Source: Gimesia alba
GTDB taxonomy: Bacteria > Planctomycetota > Planctomycetia > Planctomycetales > Planctomycetaceae
Assembly (NCBI RefSeq): GCF_007744675.1
Contig: NZ_CP036269.1
Span: 2,955,546 to 3,019,545, forward strand
Length of the DNA stretch: 64,000 nt
Direction of reading: 5' to 3'
In this document: in pieces, positions 35,355 through 43,464 of the stretch
Position numbering within the stretch: position 1 is the stretch's first letter
Layout of the letters: every line of letters begins with the position of its first letter
Translations under genes and position numbers: made by a program
The notes under the pieces: generated by a model
The model's database searches: none
Told to the model about the DNA's origin: nothing
The model's input: the letters and a program-made list of their open reading frames with translations, nothing else

Positions 35355-35509
35355 TTTAGCTGTTCCTGGTGAAGAGTTGAGTCAGTTTGAGCTTCTAAGG
35401 CTGTGGTTCTATCTTCCGGTTTTCAGACAGATTTCTCAAGGGACCTGAAATTCCTTGAACAGGCGTGGTTGAAGATTCTGCCAAAGCCTGTTAAAGTAAC
35501 GGTTTGCAC

Positions 35510-35583
35510 CACGGTTTCCGAATAAAAACCGTGAGAATCTACTTGAAATGGGACGTTAACCCGAAATCGGTCGATGGGTTAAC
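35510..35583 (+). promoter_or_regulatory. Two-hairpin leader before the 29-codon gene
   Basis: Hairpin A pairs CACGGTTT (35510-35517) with AAACCGTG (35526-35533). Hairpin B pairs GTTAACCC (35555-35562) with GGGTTAAC (35576-35583), perfect over 8 bp. Neither is followed by a T-run. They sit 60 bp upstream of the start, where ribosomal-protein leaders often fold; function is inferred. Confidence 0.45.
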
Positions 35584-35643
35584 AGAGCCGAATATATTGA
35601 AAATCACTTAAATTAGAAGCAGAAACGAAAGGCATTTCTTCGA

Positions 35644-35733
35644 ATGGGTACCAAGAAGACAGGTAAAGGTCGTCGAAAAATTGGTCGTAAAAAACGACGT
35701 GCACGAGCTAAAATCAGACACCGTAAAGGCTAA
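35644..35733 (+). CDS. 29-residue basic protein, mS38/bS22 (AURKAIP1/COX24)-like
   Basis: A tiny ORF: ATG at 35644, stop at 35731-35733, 29 residues. It is extraordinarily basic, with 10 Lys and 8 Arg and not a single acidic residue (KKTGKGRRKIGRKKRRARA, then KIRHRKG). The pattern of RRKxxxRKKRRxRxKxRHRK recalls the small ribosomal protein family mS38/bS22 (AURKAIP1/COX24 domain), known from mitochondrial ribosomes, mycobacteria and Bacteroidetes, but exact homology is not shown. A purine-rich AAAGG lies 11 bp before the ATG, a slightly long spacing. An in-frame stop at 35614 limits any upstream extension. It is flanked by hairpins on both sides. Confidence 0.7.
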   Translation: MGTKKTGKGRRKIGRKKRRARAKIRHRKG

Positions 35734-35751
35734 GCCCATTTGAGGGTTGTT

Positions 35752-35778
35752 CAAAGCGACTTCAATCAGGTCGCTTTG
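35752..35778 (+). terminator. Hairpin after the 29-codon gene
   Basis: CAAAGCGAC (35752-35760) pairs perfectly with GTCGCTTTG (35770-35778) around a 9-nt loop. Only a mixed ATCTT follows, so it may stabilise the transcript end more than terminate. Confidence 0.5.
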
Positions 35779-35937
35779 ATCTTGAGCCTTTACATGCTTA
35801 TTGAGAACGCGATCTCAGACAGGTCGCCCGCTTTATTGCGGCTTCAGATCTCTTTGATTGGATCTATTGTCTCGCGTTCTCACCCGCTTCTGAGTATTTC
35901 AGAAACTCATTGCGCAGTTCAAGTCAGCGTCCAACAA

Positions 35938-35956
35938 GGGGCTTTATAAAAGCCCC
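35938..35956 (-). terminator. Probable terminator of the ferredoxin-NADP reductase gene
   Basis: The minus strand reads GGGGCTTTTATAAAGCCCC followed by TTGTT. It lies 44 bp downstream of the stop codon at 36001. Confidence 0.5.
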
Positions 35957-36000
35957 GATTGCTTCGTCGGTTGTGATCTGCATGCTTGAAAACGGCGGTC

Positions 36001-36960
36001 TTACCAGTATTTCTCGAAGTGGATATTTCCCGGATTTTTGGCCGTGGTAAGTTGATATCCCTGTTCGGAAAGCAGTTCGACCATGCCCTTGGGCTGAGGA
36101 AAGACCAGCGTTCCCTGCTCGTCTTTCTCCGGAAGTCCGATCATGGAAGGATTGCCACACAGGAAGACATGCGTCTGTTCCGGATTCGGAGTCCAGCCAA
36201 ACTGTTCCTGAAATTTTTCAGGATGAATGATGTCCTGCAAATACTGTTTGCCGACATACTGGGGGTGGTTCTGGTCTATATTTTCAGGCTCGCGTGTCGT
36301 GAAGGCAGCGTACCGATAATTAGAGAATTGTTTCTGTAACTGGTCCTGTTGATCCAGATAACCGAGGTCTCCTTTGTAGCGTACACAGGTCATGGAGACG
36401 ATTTTTCCGGTGTGCCCCCGTTTGAGTAACTCCACGCTCATCGAGTTGTGAGGAGCCTCACCCGTGCCTGTTCCGGCAAAAATGACATTGTCATCGGATT
36501 GAATCGGCTTGAGTGTGTAAGTTCCCACAGGTTTCTTGCCCAGATGCAACCGGTCTCCTTCTTTCAGAGAAAACAGGCGGGGCGTCAGTGGTGGATCGTC
36601 TGAATCGGGACGTAATACGAGCGTGATATAAAATTCCAGATAGTCGATCTGATCATTGGCAAGCAGATTCCCCTGCGCATCGAGCATGGGGCAGGAGATG
36701 GAATAAGCGCGGCGGATGAGTTTAGGCTTTGGTAGTTCCGCCAGCGGACCTCCATCAACCCGCGATTCCCAGGAACCTAAACCGAGCGTCGTATATTGAC
36801 CACCTGAGAAGCTGGGAACCTCTGCATCAGGTTTGACTCGCACGATCATCAAATGATCGTGTGGCTTGCGCAATTCTTGAATCGTTGCGTTGTAATGCTT
36901 GTTGACTAGTTCTTCAATTTGAGGAGTCGATGGCCCGGGCGGAGGGTTCGATGGATTCAT
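36001..36960 (-). CDS. fpr: Ferredoxin-NADP+ reductase
   Basis: FAD flavoprotein of 319 residues that exchanges electrons between ferredoxin or flavodoxin and NADP(H). The FAD-binding barrel contains GGQYTTLGLG and RRAYSISCPM (RxYS motif). The NADP domain has FAGTGTGEAPHNSM, CVRYKGDLGYL and FLCGNPSMIG; the C-terminal aromatic FEKYW stacks on the flavin, as in bacterial Fpr. ATG 36960 has AGGGAG upstream; an earlier frame start at 36990 adds 10 residues that lack an SD. It appears monocistronic. Confidence 0.9.
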   Translation of the reverse strand: MNPSNPPPGPSTPQIEELVNKHYNATIQELRKPHDHLMIVRVKPDAEVPSFSGGQYTTLGLGSWESRVDGGPLAELPKPKLIRRAYSISCPMLDAQGNLLANDQIDYLEFYITLVLRPDSDDPPLTPRLFSLKEGDRLHLGKKPVGTYTLKPIQSDDNVIFAGTGTGEAPHNSMSVELLKRGHTGKIVSMTCVRYKGDLGYLDQQDQLQKQFSNYRYAAFTTREPENIDQNHPQYVGKQYLQDIIHPEKFQEQFGWTPNPEQTHVFLCGNPSMIGLPEKDEQGTLVFPQPKGMVELLSEQGYQLTTAKNPGNIHFEKYW

Positions 36961-37327
36961 GACACTCCCTGTCGCGCTTGACTGCCACAAAAAACAGTGG
37001 CAGTTTTATATTGGAATGTGGAATTGATTGTTCTTCAGGTTAAAAACAAACGTTTTTTTTCATTTGTACCCTCGTAGATTGAATTATCAAAATGGGTGAC
37101 AAATGGATAATTTTATGCGTATCTCTAAATCAAGTTCTTTCCTCTATCACTTTTTCAGGCCAGATTGTCAAGTCTGATGGACGGTTTAATAACAGTCTGT
37201 TTCATTTCGAACCGCATTCGGTGTAGATATCAGATTTGGAAGGGGCTGCGGATGCTCGATTTCGCCAGGCTAATTCAGGCATGACTTAACAATTAGGTCG
37301 GAGGTTTTGATTGGGGTATCTGTTTGG
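36961..37327. other. Intergenic region upstream of fpr
   Basis: 367 bp between the methyltransferase stop and the fpr start, both on the minus strand. I see no gene, repeat or clear terminator; it should contain the fpr promoter. Confidence 0.45.
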
Positions 37328-38302
37328 CTAAGCGGTTTTCGTACCCTGGATGTTCACGCCGCTGCCTATTAAGAGGTTATGGTGGTAGCACCAGAGGTAG
37401 AAGGCACCTGATTTTTCCGGCGGGAGAATCTTCAAGTCTTCAAACCCGGCCTGCTCGAACCAGCTTTTGAGTTCGTCGGTGGTATGATGGTATTGATAGG
37501 CGGGGGCGAACCAGTCAAAGGTATCACAGACTCGATTTTCCCAATTGGGGTGGTTACTGAAATTAACGATTTTATTCAGCACTTTGTTGATCACGGGGAT
37601 ACCGCCCAGCCACGCCCCCAAACGGCACCATGGTTCCAGTTTTTTGGGAGTCATGCGGGTGGTAATTTTACGAAGTCCGGAATTGATTCTTTCCTGCCAC
37701 CACTGGTTTTTGCGATAGAGCCAGACCGAATAGCGGCCCCCCGGTTTGACCATGCGGGCTACGGCATCGAAGACGGCCCGTGTATCTTTGTCGTGATGCA
37801 TCACGCCAATCGAGAAGACGAAATCAAATGATGCGGGTTCAAACGGGAGATGTTTCAGATCGGCCTGGACCAGTTGAACATTCTTCAGGTGACTGCAGAG
37901 CGTTTGTGCTTTCTCGACTGCAGTCGTGTGATCGGCACCGAATACATTGCCCCCTGCTTCAGCGGCGACTTTACAGTAACGGCCGCCTCCACAGCCGGCG
38001 TCCAGGATTTTGAGTCCCTGTAATTCACTGAGTTCTAAGCCGGTTTTGGCAGCAAAGGTGGCGCGGTCTTCATCATCATGCGCTACCTCGTATTTATTCC
38101 ACTGCAATCCGAAGCTGGTAAGATGTTCGGATTCGACAAACCGGGGGATATTCATTTTGACAGGAAAAGAACCTTTGGTTTCCCGGTCGATGAGTACACT
38201 TTGTTCCGCATCCCATTCCAGATGATTTCCATTTTCCGGGTTTCTCAACAGTTCAAGCAGTTCTTGAGAAAGAAATGTGTTGCCTGCTGTTTCTTTCGTC
38301 AT
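37328..38302 (-). CDS. Class I SAM-dependent methyltransferase with Trm112-like N-terminus
   Basis: A 324-residue methyltransferase. The first ~75 residues look like a cysteine-free Trm112-type domain (LLELLRNPENGNHLEWD, then GSFPVKMNIPRFVE). The Rossmann methyltransferase domain follows with motif I ILDAGCGGGRYCK, an acidic residue in GADHT, and motif post-I FDFVFSIGVMHH. The C-terminal part has several Trp residues and a helical cap. This layout occurs in natural-product and small-molecule methylases; the substrate is unknown. It follows the metallo-hydrolase gene by 56 bp on the same strand, likely an operon. Confidence 0.85.
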   Translation of the reverse strand: MTKETAGNTFLSQELLELLRNPENGNHLEWDAEQSVLIDRETKGSFPVKMNIPRFVESEHLTSFGLQWNKYEVAHDDEDRATFAAKTGLELSELQGLKILDAGCGGGRYCKVAAEAGGNVFGADHTTAVEKAQTLCSHLKNVQLVQADLKHLPFEPASFDFVFSIGVMHHDKDTRAVFDAVARMVKPGGRYSVWLYRKNQWWQERINSGLRKITTRMTPKKLEPWCRLGAWLGGIPVINKVLNKIVNFSNHPNWENRVCDTFDWFAPAYQYHHTTDELKSWFEQAGFEDLKILPPEKSGAFYLWCYHHNLLIGSGVNIQGTKTA

Positions 38303-38358
38303 GGGGAATGCTTGCCTGGTCTTAAGAGAGTGGACGACTTGGATTTCATGTTCCGGGT

Positions 38359-39093
38359 TTAAAATTCGAGTTCCATCAGATCTTCGCCGAGTGTGGTATT
38401 CGGAAAGATTTTCTGGGCAACTTGGATTCCGATGGGATCATCGCCTGAACGTTGCGGGTCGATGTGTGTCAGCACTAATTTTCCGACTTGCGAATCTCTG
38501 GCCAGTTCCGCGACGGGCGTTGTGTGGCTGTGCCCGGTTTTTTCGGCCCACTCTGCCATATCATCGGGAAAGTAGCACTCATGGATCAAGAGATCGACAC
38601 CTTGAACAAAGTCGAGATGCTGTTCCGGATTGGCGGTATCGGTGATGTAAGCCAGCGAATGTTCGGGCCAATCAATGCGATATCCCACAGATCCGCCCGG
38701 ATGTTCCAGCTTTAAGTGCCTCAGAATTCCCTCACCGGGAACGTTGACTGTTTTCGGCAAGGGAATGTATTCGTAATCAGGCAGGACGGGAAAGATTTCT
38801 TCACAGAACAGGTGTGTCTGAATCGCGGTCAGCTTGGCTGCTTCCCCATACACTTTGACGGAATCGACTTGATCGGTCAGCATGGGAACCAGGAAAAAAG
38901 AGAGCCCTGCAATATGGTCCAGGTGGGCGTGCGTCAGGAAAATCTGTAAATCGCGCGTTTGCAGGAAATCGGGAACGCGAAAAAAACTGGTTCCCGCATC
39001 AAAAATGATTCCCAACTCGGGGAGCATTAAGCAGGCGGTATGCCGACGCTCATTAGGGTGATAACCACCTGTCCCCAACAGCACGATTCGCAT
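38359..39093 (-). CDS. Metallo-beta-lactamase-fold hydrolase, RNase Z-like
   Basis: A 244-residue protein of the MBL-fold, RNase Z/phosphodiesterase group. The zinc motif THAHLDHIAG (HxHxDH) lies at about 53-62, after an N-terminal LLGTGGYHPN loop and an Asp in IIFDAGTS. Later metal ligands are in YITDTANPE (Asp), LIHECYF and VLTHIDPQ. It is short for a full tRNase Z and lacks the tRNA exosite arm, so a small phosphodiesterase or other hydrolase is as likely. A strong GGAGTGGAG precedes the ATG. First gene of the pair with the methyltransferase. Confidence 0.86.
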   Translation of the reverse strand: MRIVLLGTGGYHPNERRHTACLMLPELGIIFDAGTSFFRVPDFLQTRDLQIFLTHAHLDHIAGLSFFLVPMLTDQVDSVKVYGEAAKLTAIQTHLFCEEIFPVLPDYEYIPLPKTVNVPGEGILRHLKLEHPGGSVGYRIDWPEHSLAYITDTANPEQHLDFVQGVDLLIHECYFPDDMAEWAEKTGHSHTTPVAELARDSQVGKLVLTHIDPQRSGDDPIGIQVAQKIFPNTTLGEDLMELEF

Positions 39094-39178
39094 TGCTCCA
39101 CTCCCCGCTAATCACCATGTAGCCCGTCTATCAAGTTATTCCCTATATTAACGGGCGAATCATCAGGCTGGCTACAGC

Positions 39179-39214
39179 AAAAAAAACGGCAGGTTCATTT
39201 GTATGAACCTGCCG
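39179..39214 (-). terminator. Strong terminator of the PPi-PFK/HAD/gnd operon
   Basis: A perfect 12-bp stem (CGGCAGGTTCAT, 39187-39198, and its complement to 39214, loop TTGT) is followed on the minus strand by eight T, right after the gnd stop. Confidence 0.92.
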
Positions 39215-39222
39215 GGATCTGC

Positions 39223-40659
39223 TTATGAGTCCAGACGGCGCTCACGAATCCAGTCAGTATGGAACGTTCCCTCTTTATCAATTCGTTGATAGGTATGAGC
39301 GCCAAAGTAGTCACGTTGTGCCTGCAGCAGGTTGGCTGGCAAGCGCGCCTGGCGATAGCCATCGTAGTAGCTCAAAGCGGCAGTGAAACTGGGAACCGGC
39401 AGTCCCAGTTCAACGGCGGTCGCGACAACGCGACGCCAGCTGGGTTGCGCGTTTTCAACGGCATTGCGGAAGAAATCGTCCAGCAGCAGGTTTTCCAGTT
39501 CCGGGTTCTTGTCGAAGGCTGCTTTAATGTCCTGCAGGAAGGTCGAGCGAATAATGCATCCGCCGCGCCAAAGCAGAGCAATATCGCCGTTATTCAGCTT
39601 CCAGCCAAAGTGCTCGGCGGCAGAATTCAGCTGAACGTATCCTTGAGCATAGCTGCATAATTTGGACGCATACAAGGCCTGACGGACATCTTCGATGAAC
39701 TGATCGCGATCACCTTCAAACTTTTTATCAGGCCCACCCAGGATTTTAGAAGCACGCACACGTGCGTCTTTCTGAGCAGACAGGCAACGGGCATAAACGG
39801 CTTCGGTGATCAGCGTTGTGGGAACACCCAGATCCAGAGCATGCTGGCTCATCCATTTTCCGGTTCCCTTTTGTTTGGCGGTATCCAGGATTTTATCAAC
39901 CAGATAATCGCCGGTTTCTTCATCAATGACGGTGAAGATGTCACGGGTGATCTCAATCAGGTAACTTTCCAGTTCGCCTTTGTTCCATTCATCGAAGACC
40001 TTGTAAAGTTCTTCGTTGGTGAGTCCCAGGGCATGTTTGAGGATGTAGTACGATTCACAGATCAGCTGCATGTCCCCGTATTCGATGCCGTTATGCACCA
40101 TTTTGACATAGTGCCCTGCTCCGGCTTCGCCGACCCATTCGCAGCAGGGAATGTCGTGATTATCGCCGACCTTTGCAGAGATGTCCTGCAGGATCGATTT
40201 GACATGCGGCCAACCAGCTGGAGATCCGCCGGGCATGATGCTGGGGCCTTTGAGGGCGCCCTCTTCACCACCGGAAACACCGGTTCCAATGAAGAGCAGA
40301 CCGGCCTCTTCGACTTCTTTAGTCCGACGATTGGTGTCGTCGAAATGGGTGTTACCGCCGTCGATGATGATATCACCAGGGCTGAGTAAACCTTTGAGAT
40401 CATCAATGATGGCGTCGACGGCAGGTCCCGCTTTGACCATCAGCATGACTTTACGAGGAGCGGCCAGACTGTCCACAAGATCTTTGAGGCTGTGGTAGCC
40501 TGTGATCTTCTGCTCGTCCGTTTTGCTGCTGACGAATTCGTCTGTGGTGCTGGTGGTGCGGTTGAAAACACCCACTGCATAGCCATGATTGGCCATATTC
40601 AGTACCAGGTTTTGTCCCATGACAGCCAGGCCTACCAGGCCGATATCGTTTTTTGACAT
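39223..40659 (-). CDS. gnd: 6-phosphogluconate dehydrogenase, decarboxylating
   Basis: Oxidative pentose-phosphate enzyme of 478 residues that converts 6-phosphogluconate to ribulose-5-phosphate, CO2 and NADPH. The N-terminal NADP-binding domain has GLAVMGQNLVLNMA. The catalytic Lys and substrate-contacting residues are in GHYVKMVHNGIEYGDMQ. The all-helical C-terminal domain ends with GAHTYQRIDKEGTFHTDW, characteristic of the long, homodimeric form. Last gene of a probable three-gene operon after PPi-PFK and a HAD phosphatase; a strong terminator follows. Confidence 0.97.
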   Translation of the reverse strand: MSKNDIGLVGLAVMGQNLVLNMANHGYAVGVFNRTTSTTDEFVSSKTDEQKITGYHSLKDLVDSLAAPRKVMLMVKAGPAVDAIIDDLKGLLSPGDIIIDGGNTHFDDTNRRTKEVEEAGLLFIGTGVSGGEEGALKGPSIMPGGSPAGWPHVKSILQDISAKVGDNHDIPCCEWVGEAGAGHYVKMVHNGIEYGDMQLICESYYILKHALGLTNEELYKVFDEWNKGELESYLIEITRDIFTVIDEETGDYLVDKILDTAKQKGTGKWMSQHALDLGVPTTLITEAVYARCLSAQKDARVRASKILGGPDKKFEGDRDQFIEDVRQALYASKLCSYAQGYVQLNSAAEHFGWKLNNGDIALLWRGGCIIRSTFLQDIKAAFDKNPELENLLLDDFFRNAVENAQPSWRRVVATAVELGLPVPSFTAALSYYDGYRQARLPANLLQAQRDYFGAHTYQRIDKEGTFHTDWIRERRLDS

Positions 40660-40749
40660 TGATCAATTCTCGTTTACTTCTGATGTGATTTAAAATAAGG
40701 TTGAGGGCGATTTATTTCGATCGTGCTGAGACGAACTCAGTTCACGGGA

Positions 40750-41634
40750 TTATCGTTTCCAGGGCGGTAGCTCTGGAAGATAACTGTCAAATTCCGCAAT
40801 GACTTTTGCCTGATATTCACCAGCGTACTCGCCTTTGAGGAACTTGTCACAAGCTTCGCCGATGAAGCGTTCCCAACTGGCTTCTTCCGCACCGGGATTG
40901 ATGGGATAGAAGAGTGCGCCGACCGCTTCCGCCGCTTTCATATCGCCGGGCGCATCGCCGATCATAAGCACTTTGTCTGCTTCGTAGCCACAAGCTTTGG
41001 CTTGTCCCAGGGTTTCCTTTTTGCTGCCCGCTTCCTGACCGCAGATTGCATCGACAAATTGTGCGATGTCGTGTTCTTCCCATTCTTTATTCAATGCTTC
41101 ATTGGGTGTCGCGGAACAGACAATCATGTCGGCGACCGGATCGAGCTTCATCAGGCTCTCTCTGACGTTCGGATAAGGGGGAACGTCATGGACCATGTCA
41201 GCGATCATTTCATTGACTGCCAGTGACCATTTCAATGCCAGTTCCAGATCGGCATCCTTGGTTTTTTCGACTTCCGCGGTCAATGTCGGGTTGCCCAGCT
41301 TGGTTTCGCGTTCAATCCAGTCTCTGACGCCTTGCAGCTTAGGAACGCTTACTTTACGTGATTGTACTTCCGGGCGTTCTTCAAGCAGATCGAGTGCCAG
41401 TGTATAAGAAATGAAGCGATTTGCCCCGCGCCACTTCGAATACAGGTTGGTAAATTCAGCCGCTTCCCGTGCGTATTTTGAGATGGGTTGCAGACCAAAG
41501 TAGTTGATGAAATTAGGAATAAAACACTCTTTGTGTTTAATTTCCATTGAGTCAAAGGCACAGCCGTCTGAGTCGATGCCGATCAAAAACTCGTTTTTCT
41601 TCTGGAAGTTGGTATCCAATGGATTATCCGACAC
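40750..41634 (-). CDS. HAD-superfamily hydrolase in the sugar-phosphate operon
   Basis: A 294-residue HAD-type hydrolase. Motif I is GIDSDGCAFDSME with the nucleophile Asp about residue 22; it uses Ser between the two Asp residues. Motif II may be VCSATPNEAL, motif III Lys in GSKKETL and motif IV MIGDAPGDMKAAE. A large helical cap (about 30-150) suggests a small-molecule phosphatase or phosphonatase-like enzyme. GTG 41634 is the start, behind GGGAGAAG. Position between PPi-PFK (54 bp upstream) and gnd (90 bp downstream) suggests action on a hexose or pentose phosphate. Confidence 0.83.
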   Translation of the reverse strand: MSDNPLDTNFQKKNEFLIGIDSDGCAFDSMEIKHKECFIPNFINYFGLQPISKYAREAAEFTNLYSKWRGANRFISYTLALDLLEERPEVQSRKVSVPKLQGVRDWIERETKLGNPTLTAEVEKTKDADLELALKWSLAVNEMIADMVHDVPPYPNVRESLMKLDPVADMIVCSATPNEALNKEWEEHDIAQFVDAICGQEAGSKKETLGQAKACGYEADKVLMIGDAPGDMKAAEAVGALFYPINPGAEEASWERFIGEACDKFLKGEYAGEYQAKVIAEFDSYLPELPPWKR

Positions 41635-41688
41635 AATCTTCTCCCGTTTCTCTTTATGAAATATTTTTATGTGTTCTGGTGGTTTGTG

Positions 41689-42975
41689 TTATCTGTCTGC
41701 CTGAGGAACATACTTCGGCAGTTTCTGATCAGAAAACAGTGGTTGTAATTGGGCAAATCGAATACGGCCGTTGATCATGGGGATGCTGGGCCAGTCATTG
41801 CCAACCAGAGGTTTACAGTACTTGATAAAATCGTCCGTGACGTCCATTCCATCCGCGCTGATCCAGTTTTTCGGGAAGGTACGCTCGCTGTTTGCGACTT
41901 CCGGCAATGGAACTTTGTCGTAACGGACATTGTATCCCGGGCCTTCTGCCCGGAGAATTGTGGACATGAATCCGGACTCACCGGCGGCTGCCAGCAATGC
42001 GGCTTTCTGGCCTGCCCCATAGGCTTCATCAAGGTCAACGGTCGAAGCATACGCGATATTATGACGCTGGTCGGTTCCAGGAATGTTGGCCCGAGCGGCC
42101 CCCTTGACTGCCAGGCCTCTCTGATTCAGCTCGTTGACCAGCAACTGAGCCACCGTCAGCTGACTGGAACTGAACTGGGTATGGCCGAATGAGTCCTTGG
42201 TTTCGCCGATGTCTCCCAGAGACAGTCCTTCGCTGACCACAACAATCAGACGACCATCTTTTTTCAGCTGTTCGTTGACCTGGGCATGAATCTGATCAAT
42301 GCTGATCGGGTTCTCTGCCAGATAAATCTGCATTGGGATTTTTCGTTGTGGATCTGCCAGACGAGCGGCAGCGGGAATGAAGCCGATTTTCCGTCCCATG
42401 GCCTGTAGAACCAGAACGGGGTCAGCCGGACAGCTTCCGCGGTTCTCTTCATTTGCCATCTGAACCATGCTCATCCAGTAGCGGGCAGTACTACCGTAAC
42501 CGGGCGTATGGTCAATCAGTTTGAATTCACTGTCTCCCACATCGTTGTCGATGGTTTTGGGAACGCCGATACCAACAATATCAACGCCGCGTTCTGTCGC
42601 CATCTGGGCCACTTTGTTGGCAGTGTCCATCGAGTCGTTGCCGCCGATGTAGCAAAAGTAGCCAATATTATGGGCTTTGAAGACTTCCACAATGCGGTCA
42701 AAGTCTTCGTTTTGATGCTCTTTCAGTTTATAGCGACAGGTTCCGACTGAACCAGCGGCCGGAGTGACGCGGAGTAACGCAATTTCTTCGGGTGACTGTC
42801 CACTGAGATTCAGTAGTTCTTCTTTGAGGACCCCTTCAATTCCATGCCAGCCAGCATAGATGGTTCCAATCTCTGGCAGATCTCTGGCGGTTTCCACCAG
42901 TCCCCGCAGGCTGTTATTGATGACAGGTGAAGGACCACCCGATTGGGCCACAATCATGTTCTTTGGACTTGCCAC
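41689..42975 (-). CDS. Pyrophosphate-dependent 6-phosphofructokinase
   Basis: A 428-residue PFK that phosphorylates fructose-6-phosphate, most likely with PPi as donor. The evidence is GGNDSMDTA, where an Asp replaces the Gly that ATP-dependent PFKs use (GGDGS), and PKTIDND, the PPi-type version of PGTIDND. Catalytic Asp residues are in the latter motif. Other conserved blocks are SGGPSPVINN at the N-terminus and GRKIGFIPAAAR. The reaction is reversible, so the enzyme can serve glycolysis and gluconeogenesis. GTG 42975 has TGAGGAG upstream. First gene of the operon. Confidence 0.9.
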   Translation of the reverse strand: MASPKNMIVAQSGGPSPVINNSLRGLVETARDLPEIGTIYAGWHGIEGVLKEELLNLSGQSPEEIALLRVTPAAGSVGTCRYKLKEHQNEDFDRIVEVFKAHNIGYFCYIGGNDSMDTANKVAQMATERGVDIVGIGVPKTIDNDVGDSEFKLIDHTPGYGSTARYWMSMVQMANEENRGSCPADPVLVLQAMGRKIGFIPAAARLADPQRKIPMQIYLAENPISIDQIHAQVNEQLKKDGRLIVVVSEGLSLGDIGETKDSFGHTQFSSSQLTVAQLLVNELNQRGLAVKGAARANIPGTDQRHNIAYASTVDLDEAYGAGQKAALLAAAGESGFMSTILRAEGPGYNVRYDKVPLPEVANSERTFPKNWISADGMDVTDDFIKYCKPLVGNDWPSIPMINGRIRFAQLQPLFSDQKLPKYVPQADR

Positions 42976-43464
42976 GTTTTCTCCTCACTCAACTGTTGTA
43001 TATTTGAGATGTGATTGCCGTCATGATGGCAACAACATTTCCGACTGTTACTTTGCGCCCCCGAAACTGACTTGATCTCAACCGTCATTCAGGCTTTCGT
43101 CATCGATTCCCGAATTTATTCCTAAATTCTGTCGGCAGAAGGATGACCGGTTCCTCACGAATCAATTAGGGCGTTTACGAACGCTTCCCACAAGATCTAG
43201 GACGATTCTCAGAAGGCTTCTTTGATAAAGTGTTATTCACAAATAGTTTATGAATATCATATTCTTTGCCTGAGCGGGCAGAAAATAGCCTCTGTCCAGT
43301 GTGGGTGATAAAGTTAATAGACTCACAAAGACTTGTTTTAACTCACACAGTCGGGATATTACCCGATTTAGGGTTCTAATTCAAAGTATCGCCGTATCAC
43401 CAAAACAGAAAGTTCCGGGAAAGTTTGGGAATCCGTTTTTATGAACTTTCGGAACAAAATGATT
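42976..43464. other. Intergenic region upstream of the PPi-PFK operon
   Basis: 489 bp with the PPi-PFK promoter on the minus strand. It is AT-rich around 43220-43280. I see no RNA gene or repeat, and no frame with support. Confidence 0.45.
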
